Below are positions 29,875-38,883 of a stretch of 64,000 nt of DNA, piece after piece. The position numbers were made by a program, and so were the translations under genes. This DNA comes from Bernardetia sp963719525. GTDB lineage: Bacteria > Bacteroidota > Bacteroidia > Cytophagales > Bernardetiaceae. The notes beneath the pieces were generated by a model, which searched no databases, was not told where the DNA came from, and saw nothing but the letters and a program-made list of their open reading frames with translations. The DNA lies in contig CAVRCG010000001.1 of the NCBI GenBank assembly GCA_963719525.1, positions 620,001 through 684,000 on the forward strand, in the 5' to 3' direction. How positions within the stretch are numbered: the first letter of the stretch is position 1; every line of letters starts with the position of its first letter.

Positions 29875-30220
29875 ATTTAAACTGGTTTTATTCTTTAAAA
29901 GAATGTGTTACAAAAGTAATACATCTTTATTGAAAAACAAAACGAATTAAGGTTATTTGCAAATAATTTTCAAAAATTTTTATCTTAAACTTGTCTTCTT
30001 TACTTTCAAAGCGACTTGTTTTCCTTATTTGCTGATGCAAAGGTAATACGTTTTTTTGAACTACACAATAGTTAGATTAATTTTTTTTCGTTTTTTTTGT
30101 AAGACCAATTACTTTTACGTCTATTAAACTTTTATCTAATTGATAAACAGTAACTTATTTCAGAAATTTTTCTCAAAATTATTCCAAAAAAAACGAGTTA
30201 TTTTTCTGATTTATAATTAC
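29875..30220. other. Intergenic, promoter region of tRNA-Asn presumed
   Basis: This is AT-rich sequence with long T runs. It should hold the tRNA promoter, but I cannot point to a box with confidence. No reading frame or repeat is seen. Confidence 0.4.
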
Positions 30221-30568
30221 TCAACCTATCTGCGAGAGAATAAGTTCGAATTGTTTCTTTAAAACAGGAATTTCTTTACGAGCCGTTACCCAAACGAGTT
30301 CGAAATTAATGCCCAGATATTCGTGAACCAAAATTTTGTGCAGTTTTTCAATAGCTTCCCAATGCAATTGTGGATAATTATCCTTTAAATCATCAGAAAT
30401 TTTTTCTACAATCAATCCAATAATTTCCAGTTGCTTTACAGTCGCAATACGCATCATTGAGTTATTTAGGAAATCTACATGAGAAGCCTCTTTGACATAA
30501 CTTTCAATTTCGTACATCGATTCCAATACGCTTTGTATGCGTGCAAAATCTGTCTTGCTTTGACTCAT
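30221..30568 (-). CDS. HepT/DUF86-like protein
   Basis: The 115-residue all-helical protein begins with a HepT-type helix (RIQSVLESMYEIESYV) and has MMRIATVKQLEIIGLIVEKI and LHKILVHEYLGINFELVW. The last segment resembles the HepT ribonuclease motif R.x4-H-x-Y, with HEY retained and the Arg replaced by Lys or His nearby. HepT proteins are toxins neutralised by an MntA nucleotidyltransferase. No partner lies on either side, so it is an orphan or not a toxin. Confidence 0.7.
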   Translation of the reverse strand: MSQSKTDFARIQSVLESMYEIESYVKEASHVDFLNNSMMRIATVKQLEIIGLIVEKISDDLKDNYPQLHWEAIEKLHKILVHEYLGINFELVWVTARKEIPVLKKQFELILSQIG

Positions 30569-30857
30569 AAGAGCTTTGAGATTGAGTTTAGAGAATTTTG
30601 AGAAATAATTAACTTTACTTCATAGAGAAAAGCTAATTTTTAGTCGTTTTGTTGTAAAATCATTTTTTTAAGAGAAAATTGAGCTTATCTACTTTTCAAT
30701 ATTACAAAACTTTTAAGAGAATATAGTCTTATAAAACTGTTTTCTTTGTGTTTTTTATTTTGAAAATTACTTCTCTACCATAAAAAATAAAGGTAAACAC
30801 TCCTTTTAATAGCATATAATTAGTTCTTACTCCTGAAATCTAACTTCTAAATTTATT

Positions 30858-31941
30858 ATGTATTTAGCATCTTACAAAAAACACCGTTTAAAATTTCGCT
30901 TTCTGGCTGGCACTTCTCGTGGAACGATGAAAGAAAGAGATACCTATTTTGTTTACTTATCGAAAAAAAGAAGATAAAGGAAATAAAAATCAAGATAATG
31001 ATAACAAAATTATAGGAACAGGAGAAATATCGCCTCTTTCTGGATTGAGCATAGATTTTCTTCCCCATCTTGAAAACATAATTAGTGATGTCTGTAAACG
31101 AATAGAAAATAATACTACAGAAAATACGATAAATACCTTAGATGATATTCTCAGTTTAATTCCTGCTTCTCTTCCTGCTGTTCGCTTTGGTTTTGAAACT
31201 GCTTTTTTAGATTTGCAAAATGGAGGGAAACGTATTATTTATAAAAATGATTTTTCGTTACTTCAAAAACCCATTCCTATAAATGGTTTGGTTTGGATGG
31301 GAGATTTTGAGTTTATGAAAAACCAATTAGAAGAAAAATTAGAACAAGGATTTTCGTGTATAAAGCTAAAAATTGGAGCGATAGATTTTGAAAAAGAATG
31401 TAAATTATTAGAATCTATTCGGAAACGTTTTGATGAGAATAAAATAATAATTCGTGTAGATGCAAATGGTGCTTTTCCTGCTGATGAAGCGTTGGAGAAA
31501 CTAAAAATTCTATCAAATTATGGCATTCATTCCATCGAACAGCCTATTATGGCGAATCAATGGTATGAAATGAAACGCCTTTGCCGAGAAACACCTTTGC
31601 CGATTGCACTTGATGAAGAATTAATTCCATTGGTAAATTTAGAAGATAAGAAACGAATGCTAAATTATATAAAACCTCAATTTGTGATTTTCAAACCTAC
31701 TTTATTAGGAGGATTACAAAAGACAGCAGAATGGATAGAATTATGTAAAGAACGAAATATAGATTGGTGGATTACGTCGGCTTTGGAGTCAAATATTGGG
31801 TTGAATGCCATTTCGCAGTTTGTAGCTAATTATAATCCTACACTTCCACAAGGATTGGGAACAGGAAAATTATATCACAATAATATTGATTCTTCTTTAG
31901 AAATTGAAAATGGAAATATTTTTAGTAGGGAATTAGGTTAA
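30858..31941 (+). pseudogene. menC: o-Succinylbenzoate synthase with a single-base frameshift near the N terminus
   Basis: This enolase-superfamily enzyme dehydrates SHCHC to o-succinylbenzoate in menaquinone synthesis. From 30858 the frame reads MYLASYKKHRLKFRFLAGTS, the usual MenC start. It shifts by one base at the seven-A run 30963-30969 (TATCGAAAAAAAG). It then runs GTGEISPLSGLSIDFLP, VRFGFETAF, SCIKLKIGAIDFEKE (catalytic KxK), IIRVDANGAF (metal Asp), HSIEQPI, PIALDEEL and IDWWITSALESNIG. Removing one A yields an intact protein of about 360 residues. The frameshift may be artefactual. Confidence 0.88.
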
Positions 31942-32344
31942 TAGTATTCATTTCGCCATTAACAACGTCTTGTTATCTTCGATGACGACACTTGCTAAGG
32001 CAAAATAAATAAGAATGAGAGTTTTTCTTTTATTATGTAGTCTATTTTTACAAATAGATTTGTAGGTTTTGTTTTTGTAAAAATTTTATTTCACATTAAA
32101 CCTTCCTTTATTGTCTGTATCTAATCTTACGAAAAGTAAAAGGTAAATATTGATTTTTTGGAGGGTAAAAAATTTCATTTCGTAAAAAATTAAAAAAAAT
32201 AATTCTACATTAAACCTTTACTTTTCAGTTGTATCTAACCTTACGAATACCAAAAAAGAAAATAATCTCAAAAGTATTCAATCAAAATTCACTAAAACAT
32301 ATTTCAAAAATAATCAAATCTTAAATTTAAAATTTTAATCAATT
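31942..32344. repeat. Intergenic region with an approximately 45-bp imperfect direct repeat
   Basis: Two blocks of the form ACATTAAACCTT...CTTTT...TGTATCTAA(T/C)CTTACGAA occur at about 32093-32137 and 32209-32252, upstream of the Spy-like gene. They could be a duplicated promoter or regulator site. No gene is seen in the 403-bp gap. Confidence 0.5.
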
Positions 32345-33025
32345 ATGAAAAATATTCAAAAAATCGCCGTTTTATCTTTATTCGCTTTCGTTTTATTCTT
32401 TAGTTTTTCGGTTTCTACTTTTGCACAGAAAGAAAACGGAAAACATCACAATCAAAAAGAAAAACTAGAAAAAATGAAAACAGAATTAGGACTTTCTGAT
32501 TCTCAAGTGGAACAAATAAAATCTATTTATTCTTCAAATAAAGAAGAAAACAAGGGTTTGCGTAAGAGTGCCAAAGAAGGAAACGAGGAAAGCAGAGCAA
32601 AACTCAAAGAAAATAGAAAAGAACTGAAAACAGAAATAGATAAAATTTTGACACCAGAACAACGCAAAAAAGCCGAAGCATTAAAAGCAGAACGCAAAAA
32701 TCCAGAAAAGAGAGCCGAAAAACGTGTAGAAAAATGGAAATCTGAACTTTCTTTAAATGATGCACAAACAGCAAAAGTAAAAACTGCTTTAGTTACCAAA
32801 ATGACAAAAATGCAAGCCTTGAAAGAAGCTGCTGGAGAACAAAAAGTAGATAAATCAGAACGCAAAGCCATCAACGTAGCTTTTGAAACTGAATTAAAAT
32901 CTATTCTTTCAAACGAGCAATTTGTAAAATATGAGCAATTGAAAGCAGAGAAAAAAGCGAAACACGGTAAAAAAGGACAGCGTGAGAAAAAAGTAATTGA
33001 AAATAATCCTCCTGTTAAACGTTAA
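32345..33025 (+). CDS. Spy/CpxP-like periplasmic protein
   Basis: The 226-residue protein has a Sec signal peptide (VLFFSFSVSTFAQ) and is otherwise helical and very rich in Lys and Glu. LTxxQ-type motifs characteristic of Spy/CpxP chaperone-like proteins occur as LGLSDSQVEQIKSIY, ILTPEQRKKAEALK, LSLNDAQTAKVK and ILSNEQFVKYEQLK, giving two tandem halves. It probably acts in the periplasm in envelope stress or metal response. A strong terminator follows 31 bp after the stop, so it forms a single-gene unit. Confidence 0.78.
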   Translation: MKNIQKIAVLSLFAFVLFFSFSVSTFAQKENGKHHNQKEKLEKMKTELGLSDSQVEQIKSIYSSNKEENKGLRKSAKEGNEESRAKLKENRKELKTEIDKILTPEQRKKAEALKAERKNPEKRAEKRVEKWKSELSLNDAQTAKVKTALVTKMTKMQALKEAAGEQKVDKSERKAINVAFETELKSILSNEQFVKYEQLKAEKKAKHGKKGQREKKVIENNPPVKR

Positions 33026-33055
33026 TCTGTAATTATTTTTTTGGCTTAAATACTT

Positions 33056-33092
33056 AAACTTCAAAATTCTTTTTAGGATTTTGAAGTTTTTT
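33056..33092 (+). terminator. Intrinsic terminator after the Spy-like gene
   Basis: A perfect 12-bp stem (AAACTTCAAAAT at 33056-33067 with 33078-33089) with a 10-base loop is followed by a T run. Confidence 0.9.
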
Positions 33093-33215
33093 GATTTGGA
33101 TTAAACTTATTTGGGTAATCAGATAGATATATTAGATTAATTTATTGATTGAACCAGTTATATTTTCTATATTCCAAAAAATTATTCTAATTCTTAATAA
33201 TAATTTGCGTTCATA

Positions 33216-34220
33216 ATGAAAACATACAAAAAGTTAGTTGCCACTCGTTTTGGTAGAGATTTCAAAAATTTGGTAGAGATACAAGAAAGACAAATTCCTG
33301 TTCCGAAAGAGAATGAAGTAATCGTCAAGATACATTATGCTGGCGTAAATGGTAGTGATGTTAATATTACAGCAGGTCTTTATTTTGTTGATGGAATCGA
33401 ACCTCCCTTTGGTCTAGGGATTGATTTTGCTGGTCAGATTGTAGAAGTGGGAAAGGATATTAATCATCTTAAAAAGGGAGATTTTGTAACAGGAATGACA
33501 ATAGGAGAAGCCTATTCTGAATATGCATGTGTAGATGCAAATTTGGTTTTTCCGATGCCTTTTATAAACCGTGAAAGCGTAGTTTTATTAACAAGTGGCT
33601 TGCCTGCTATCATTGGTTTGGAAACAGTTGGAGAAATGAAAACTAACGAAAAAGTATTGATTACGGCAGCAGCAGGAGGAGTTGGACACATTGCTGTTCA
33701 GCTTGCCAAACTTGCAGGAAATGAAGTAGTAGCTGTCTGTGGAAGTGATGAAAAGGTAGAATTTTTGAAAGAATTAGGAGCAGACAGAGTTATAAATTAT
33801 AAAAAAGAAGATTTAGCAAACGTTTTGAAAACAGAATATCCAACAGGCTTTGACCTTATTTTGGAAAATGTAGGTAAAGAAACGTTTGATGCCTGTGTGA
33901 AAAATGTAGCCAAACGAGGACGAGTTGTAATTTGTGGATATATTTCGGAATATACAGATGATAAACTAGAACAAGTTACTAGACAACGAATTTATGGAGA
34001 TATTTTATGGAAATCTGCTTCTGTAAGAGGATTTATATTTTCTGACTTTCCAGAAGTATTTGCTGAAAAATCTCAAAAATTAACTCAATTACTCATCGAA
34101 GGAAAACTCAAATTGCTTACCGAACCTACTGTTTTTAAAGGAGTAGAACAAATTACTGATGCCGTTGATTTTATGCATCAAGGAAAAAATAAAGGTAAGA
34201 TAGTAGTTGATATGATGTAA
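33216..34220 (+). CDS. Zinc-independent medium-chain dehydrogenase/reductase (ZADH2/PTGR3-like quinone oxidoreductase)
   Basis: The 334-residue protein has the MDR layout: an N-terminal GroES-like domain (IPVPKENEVIVKIHYAGVNG, GIDFAGQIVEVGKDI) and an NADPH-binding Rossmann domain (VLITAAAGGVGHIAVQLAKLA). It also has GADRVINYKKED, FDLILENVGKETFDACV and GRVVICGYISEY. There is no zinc-ligand Cys or His set, as expected for quinone oxidoreductase-like enzymes. GYISEY with the downstream layout resembles PTGR3/ZADH2. The physiological substrate is unknown. It is flanked by terminators and is monocistronic. Confidence 0.85.
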   Translation: MKTYKKLVATRFGRDFKNLVEIQERQIPVPKENEVIVKIHYAGVNGSDVNITAGLYFVDGIEPPFGLGIDFAGQIVEVGKDINHLKKGDFVTGMTIGEAYSEYACVDANLVFPMPFINRESVVLLTSGLPAIIGLETVGEMKTNEKVLITAAAGGVGHIAVQLAKLAGNEVVAVCGSDEKVEFLKELGADRVINYKKEDLANVLKTEYPTGFDLILENVGKETFDACVKNVAKRGRVVICGYISEYTDDKLEQVTRQRIYGDILWKSASVRGFIFSDFPEVFAEKSQKLTQLLIEGKLKLLTEPTVFKGVEQITDAVDFMHQGKNKGKIVVDMM

Positions 34221-34225
34221 AATCG

Positions 34226-34270
34226 TTTTTCCATAAAATAGGGGTTGGCAAACCCTATTTTATGGAAAAA
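34226..34270. terminator. Bidirectional terminator, member of a repeated hairpin family
   Basis: An 18-bp perfect stem (34226-34243 with 34253-34270) has loop GTTGGCAAA, and both ends run into T or A tracts. It lies between convergent genes. A sibling hairpin with the same TTTTTCCATAA arms and TTTGCAAA loop is at 59501-59547. Confidence 0.92.
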
Positions 34271-34299
34271 TACAATTGAATTTGATAAAAAATTTATCT

Positions 34300-35499
34300 C
34301 TACTTAGTTTCTTTATTTTCTCTTGTAAGAGAAGCCAAATTTCTCTCTTTCTGCTTCTTATTCACTCGTATCAACCAGCGAGGTAAGACTAATGCGCCAA
34401 TGAAAAGGTATGGATAATAATAAAAAAGTCGCCACAAAATACCGACTGCTGCACAAAATTCTGCTCTTAAATATTCTGCATAAAACAGACAAAAAACGGC
34501 TTCTGCTGTTCCACTACTTCCGGGAGTTGGAGAAAGTAACATCACAATCCACATCGCAATCTGACGAGCAAATACAAAAAGATGATCTACGGCTTCCAAA
34601 GGTGTAAAAGCAGAAATCAGACAGTTGAGCATCAAATAACGAGCTATCCAGATAAAGAAAGTCAGAAAAATAGCTTTTACCCATAATGAAGCACCACTAC
34701 CTCGCAATGTTTTGGCAGCAATTATCATTTCATTTCCTGTATTAAAAGCTCCTTTTCTGAATCGTCTTAAAAAGCGAACAGAGGTTGCTTTTACCAAAAG
34801 CCATTTGAAACCACGAGGATTAATCAATAGTCCGAAAGCAAAAAATAGTGCATAAAGAACCGTCAAACCATAACTAATATAAAAAGCACCTCTCAAACCT
34901 TGTTTTTGCACAAATTCATTAAATACATCGGCTGGAATAGAAGGAAAAACAGTAAAATCAAAGGTACTAGAAACAAAAATAGCTAAAGGGGAAAATATAA
35001 TAAAAAAAACATTATCCAATAGTGCTGTCATCATTACATACGCCATCGACTTTCCAAACGACAAACCCTCCCGATTCAGAATAAAGATAGCAACGGCAGT
35101 TCCTCCCACCACAGAAGGCGTAACGGCAGAGGCAAATTCCCAAAGCAGAATAATATAAATACTTGATTTCCAAGAAAGTTCTTCATCACTAATCATTCGG
35201 ATACGATAAACATAACCTGCATCTCTAGCCAGAAGCATAATCAAGGCAGCAAAAAACCAAATCCAATTTGATTTTCCCAACGCATCTAAAAAAATAGGAA
35301 TATCAACTTTTTCTAAGAAAAAGTAAACAGCAACTCCAAGCCCAATCAGAACAGGAATATAAATTTTGTTTGTATTGAGTGTCTTGAAAACTTCTTTTTC
35401 GTCAGGAGCTTTAATGACTGCTTTTCTGGTATTCTTGCTATTCCTTTTAGAAGTTATGTTAGAATTCTGGTCAGAATTAGGATTGGAGGTAGAAGACAT
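34300..35499 (-). CDS. Lysylphosphatidylglycerol synthase TM-region/UPF0104 flippase-like membrane protein
   Basis: The 399-residue protein has a charged N-terminal tail of about 45 residues, then eight or nine hydrophobic segments. Family landmarks are present: SNWIWFFAALIMLLARDAGYVYRIRMISDEELSW (shown for its R/G pattern at DAGYVYRIR), LWEFASAVTPSVVGGTAVAI, and LLSPTPGSSGTAEAVFCLFY. The PTPGSSG motif is conserved in the AglD/MprF membrane domain family, linked to lipid or lipid-linked sugar translocation. No synthase domain is attached. Confidence 0.82.
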   Translation of the reverse strand: MSSTSNPNSDQNSNITSKRNSKNTRKAVIKAPDEKEVFKTLNTNKIYIPVLIGLGVAVYFFLEKVDIPIFLDALGKSNWIWFFAALIMLLARDAGYVYRIRMISDEELSWKSSIYIILLWEFASAVTPSVVGGTAVAIFILNREGLSFGKSMAYVMMTALLDNVFFIIFSPLAIFVSSTFDFTVFPSIPADVFNEFVQKQGLRGAFYISYGLTVLYALFFAFGLLINPRGFKWLLVKATSVRFLRRFRKGAFNTGNEMIIAAKTLRGSGASLWVKAIFLTFFIWIARYLMLNCLISAFTPLEAVDHLFVFARQIAMWIVMLLSPTPGSSGTAEAVFCLFYAEYLRAEFCAAVGILWRLFYYYPYLFIGALVLPRWLIRVNKKQKERNLASLTRENKETK

Positions 35500-35846
35500 T
35501 ATATTTTTTTCTATTTTTTAGATTGACGTATTGATTCATACTTGATAAAAATTCTTTCTCATAAAAAAATGGCTTCTTCTGCAAAGCAATACAAGAAAGA
35601 GTTGCTAAAGATATGCACAAAGATAACACAAAAAAATACCTAGCTAGTAGAGATATTGTACTAATTTTGTGTGAATTTTGATTTTGAGAATAGATTATAG
35701 TTTTATAACTTCGAAAATTATAAGAAGAAAAAAGAGCATCGTTTGCATATCACTTCGTTCTAAACTAAAATAGTCTATCAGAGTTCTATTTTTGAGAAAA
35801 AAATTAACTAATTAGACCCAAATCCACAGAAAAACACTATAAAGAA
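35500..35846. other. Divergent intergenic region, no feature recognised
   Basis: This 347-bp spacer separates two divergent genes and must hold both promoters. I see no clear box, hairpin or repeat. Confidence 0.4.
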
Positions 35847-37037
35847 ATGAGTTATTACAACAAAATGGGACAGATTCCTCCCAAACGACATACCCAATTT
35901 AGACAGAAAGACGGAAGTTTGTATCACGAACAGCTTGTCAGTTCTCGTGGATTTGATGGTATTTACACAATTTTGTATCACATCAATCCACCGACACAAA
36001 TCAAAAAAATGCTAGAGCCGATTTCTGTCAAAACAGAATTGCTTACCGATTATCCACTTCAACCGATGCACCTCAAAACTTCTCTTTCAGAACGCACAGG
36101 AGGAGATTTTTTAGAGGCTCGTGTTCCTTTGCTTGCCAATGCTGATTGTATTTTGTCAATTTGTAATCCAAGTAAAAACACAATGGATTATTTTTATAAG
36201 AATGGCGAAAAAGATGAAGTAATTTATATGCACGATGGCAATGGTTATTTGTATTGTCCACAAGGAAAATTGAGAGTAAAAAAAGGAGATTATGTAGTAA
36301 TACCTCGAACGACCGTTTATAAAATGGAGTTTGATGAAAATCAGGTAGATGAAAATGGAAACAAAGTAGAAGTTAGAATGATGATTACCGAATCTACTGC
36401 GCCCATCGAAACGGTTAATCGCTATCGAAACAGAATGGGACAGCTATTAGAACATTCGCCTTATTGTGAGCGTGATATTCATCCACCACAAGAATTAATT
36501 ACAGAAACGGAGAGAAAAGAAACATTAATCAAGACAAAAAAAGGTAATTTTTTACACCAACATGTATATGATTTTTCTCCTTTAGATGTTGTGGGTTGGG
36601 ACGGCTGTTTGTATCCTTATACACTTTCGATTTATGATTTTGAACCAATTACAGGGCGCATTCATCAGCCACCACCCGTTCATCAAACGTTCCAATCAGG
36701 AGGAGGATTTGTAATTTGTTCGTTTGTTCCTCGTCTTTTTGATTACCATCCAGATTCTATTCCTGCGCCTTACAATCACTCCAATATTGATTCTGATGAG
36801 GTTCTTTTTTATGCAGAAGGCGATTTTATGAGTAGAAAAGGAATTGATAGAGGTTCGTTTACTATTCACCCCGGAGGAATTGTTCACGGCCCTCACCCCG
36901 GTACGTATGAAGCGAGTATTGGCAAAAAAGCAACGCACGAATATGCTGTTATGGTAGATACTTTCCGTCCTCTTTATCTGACAAAACAAGCATTGGATTA
37001 TGTCAATACAAATTATGCGTATAGTTGGTTGGAGTAA
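35847..37037 (+). CDS. hmgA: Homogentisate 1,2-dioxygenase
   Basis: This Fe(II) enzyme opens the ring of homogentisate to maleylacetoacetate in tyrosine and phenylalanine breakdown. The 396-residue protein has the family start YYNKMGQIPPKRHTQFR, the cupin core, and the C-terminal iron site. GGGFVICSFVPRLFDYHPDS, HSNIDSDEVLFYAEGDFMSR, FTIHPGGIVHGPHPGTYEAS and THEYAVMVDTFRPL carry the His/Glu ligands. It is shorter than the human enzyme, as usual for this bacterial branch. No fumarylacetoacetase gene is adjacent. Confidence 0.9.
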   Translation: MSYYNKMGQIPPKRHTQFRQKDGSLYHEQLVSSRGFDGIYTILYHINPPTQIKKMLEPISVKTELLTDYPLQPMHLKTSLSERTGGDFLEARVPLLANADCILSICNPSKNTMDYFYKNGEKDEVIYMHDGNGYLYCPQGKLRVKKGDYVVIPRTTVYKMEFDENQVDENGNKVEVRMMITESTAPIETVNRYRNRMGQLLEHSPYCERDIHPPQELITETERKETLIKTKKGNFLHQHVYDFSPLDVVGWDGCLYPYTLSIYDFEPITGRIHQPPPVHQTFQSGGGFVICSFVPRLFDYHPDSIPAPYNHSNIDSDEVLFYAEGDFMSRKGIDRGSFTIHPGGIVHGPHPGTYEASIGKKATHEYAVMVDTFRPLYLTKQALDYVNTNYAYSWLE

Positions 37038-37254
37038 AAATCGATTACGGATTAAAAATTACGAAATAAATGAGAGAGCATAAAATTTAGGTTTTGTGCT
37101 TTTTTTGATTCTAAATAGATTAAAATTAATTCTCAAAAAAACTTTAACTCTATCCATTGCACAACAAATAATTTATACCAAAAGTCTATTTTTGAAGTTA
37201 TATAAGTTCAATATCATTCTAAAAAAAGCGTTCTGAAAACATTAAAACGATACA

Positions 37255-37861
37255 ATGAAATTTACTTTTTTTCCTCTACTTATTCTATTTATTGCAACGA
37301 CTTTATTTTTATCTTCTTGCCAAAACGAAGAAGATAGTTTTATTCCAAAACCGTATGGTTATTTCAGAATTGACCTTCCAAAACAAAGTTATACAAAGTT
37401 AGAAGGCGATTTTCCGTATTCTTTTCGAACATTCTAAATATGCCACAGTAACCAAAAATACAAGCCAAAATGCTGATGATTATTGGATTACGTTAAACTA
37501 TAAACCTACAAGTATAGCCGAAATTCATATTACCTATAAAGAGATAAAAAACCAGCCAAAACTTTTTATGGAATATGTAAACGATGCTCACAAACTTACT
37601 TTTAATGAGATAAATACGGCTCGTTCGTCTGCTATTGACCAAGTAATTGATTCGGAAAATGGTAACGGAATTGTCTTTACGATTTCAGAAGGAGAAGTTC
37701 CGACTGTTTTTAATTATTGGGTTTCTGATACGACGACACACTTTTTGAGAGCTGCTATGTATGTTCCTACTTCTAGCCAAAATGATTCGCTTGCACCCAT
37801 TTTGAAATATACGAAAGAAGATATGATGCACATGTTGAAAACTTTTGAGTGGAAGAAGTAA
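37255..37861 (+). pseudogene. gldD: Gliding motility lipoprotein GldD with a single-base frameshift
   Basis: The protein starts with a lipoprotein signal (FIATTLFLSSCQN) and the GldD-typical FIPKPYGYFRIDLPKQSY. The frame ends early at TAA 37435-37437. The +1-corrected frame continues SFEHSKYATVTKNTS, WITLNYKPTSIAEIHITYK, then HKLTFNEINTARSSAIDQ and VFNYWVSDTTTHFLRAAMY to 37861. The shift lies at the T run of TTTTCGAAC (37422-37429). GldD is needed for gliding and type IX secretion in Flavobacterium, so loss would be notable. Artefact is likely because everything downstream is conserved. Confidence 0.9.
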
Positions 37862-37870
37862 CAATGAAAG

Positions 37871-38377
37871 TTACACTACAAATCCTTCAATATATTCATC
37901 TGGAAAAACGATTTTATAATTTTTCAAGTCAAGTTTGAATTTATCATAAATACAAATTTGTATAGCTGGTTTTAGGTCTAAATATTGCTTTTTATCGTCT
38001 TCAAAAGACAAACTAGAATGATAACTGCTAGACTGTGATTTGCTTTCTATTCCATAAACTCGTATAGCATCGTAATTAAAGTTTTTAGTAAACATTTTCA
38101 AATAAGCAATTACTCTAGCTACCGTAGTTGAAGAATCTACTAATTTTTTTGATTTTAGTAATTCATAAGCATCATTAAAGAGTTGTATCTGTTCTGTATT
38201 TCCGACCAAATCAAGACAATTAGCTGTATCAAACTTACAATCTGCTTTACAAATTATATAACCGTTTTTGTATTTTCTAGAGTTTCCCCACCAATAAGCA
38301 TTATCTATAAATGTATCCCAAAAATAATATCCATCTCCTATAGGTTTATTTTTACATAAAAAAACCTGAAGAGTACT
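37871..38377 (-). CDS. Unrecognised protein, 5' end unresolved
   Basis: The minus-strand frame is open from 38377 to the stop at 37871. The part after TTG at 38209 is 112 residues (VGNTEQIQLFNDAYELLKSK, YDAIRVYGIES). The open sequence upstream looks coding as well: KPIGDGYYFWDTFIDNAYWW, then KNGYIICKADCKFDTANCLD. There is no ATG in this frame near the front, so the start may be lost or obscured by an indel next to the upstream gene's ATGTAA. The YYFW..A..W block recalls small ADP-ribosyltransferase-like or DUF3990-type proteins, but I cannot assign it. Confidence 0.45.
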   Translation of the reverse strand, partial: STLQVFLCKNKPIGDGYYFWDTFIDNAYWWGNSRKYKNGYIICKADCKFDTANCLDLVGNTEQIQLFNDAYELLKSKKLVDSSTTVARVIAYLKMFTKNFNYDAIRVYGIESKSQSSSYHSSLSFEDDKKQYLDLKPAIQICIYDKFKLDLKNYKIVFPDEYIEGFVV

Positions 38378-38588
38378 TCAGGTTTAAATTCTTATAATTA
38401 AAAATCTGACTGTCTAAAGTAATTAAATAAGCAGAATATAGAATGGATTGTTTTTGAGTATGTCCTAAAAAATCTTTTATAGAAGGACCTATTTTATCAT
38501 ATTCTTTACTCTTCTCCCAATCTCTTGAAATAGTATCTTGATTGTTTTTTTCAAAATAGCCTTTTAATTCTTCAAAAAAATTATTCAT
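38352..38588 (-). CDS. Small hypothetical protein (78 residues)
   Basis: Starting at the ATG at 38588, the protein reads MNNFFEELKGYFEKNNQDTI, then WEKSKEYDKIGPSIKDFLGH. I do not recognise a domain. It lies directly upstream of, and overlaps, the unresolved frame ending at 37871, so the two likely form a unit. Its last codons pass through a terminator-like hairpin. Confidence 0.5.
   Translation of the reverse strand: MNNFFEELKGYFEKNNQDTISRDWEKSKEYDKIGPSIKDFLGHTQKQSILYSAYLITLDSQIFNYKNLNLKYSSGFFM
38362..38385 (-). terminator. Terminator-like hairpin at a gene junction
   Basis: A perfect 10-bp stem (38362-38371 with 38376-38385) with loop AGTA is followed on the minus strand by a U run. It overlaps the 3' end of the small gene at 38352-38588 and may attenuate transcription into the next frame. 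Confidence 0.6.
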
Positions 38589-38883
38589 TTTATTAGTGTT
38601 GTTTTGGATTAGAACAAGGATATACAAATATATACAAATTCTGTAACAGAACAAATTATGTGTTCTTTCTAAATAAAAACTAAAATTGATATAACGATAT
38701 TTACTGTTTGTTTCTGTTACTATTGTATCATACAACAAGAATATTACTGGTTATGTTCAATAAGAAATAATATAACGAATAAAGGTAAATCTGTTTTTGC
38801 AGAACAATTATAACTACAAAAAGTATTCAACTGATAACTGGTTACTACTTACTGCAAATACTACTTACTGATAACTGACAAAT

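Noticed and set aside
30221..30568. Complete MntA-HepT toxin-antitoxin pair
   Set aside because: No nucleotidyltransferase frame lies on either side, and the RNase motif is not canonical.
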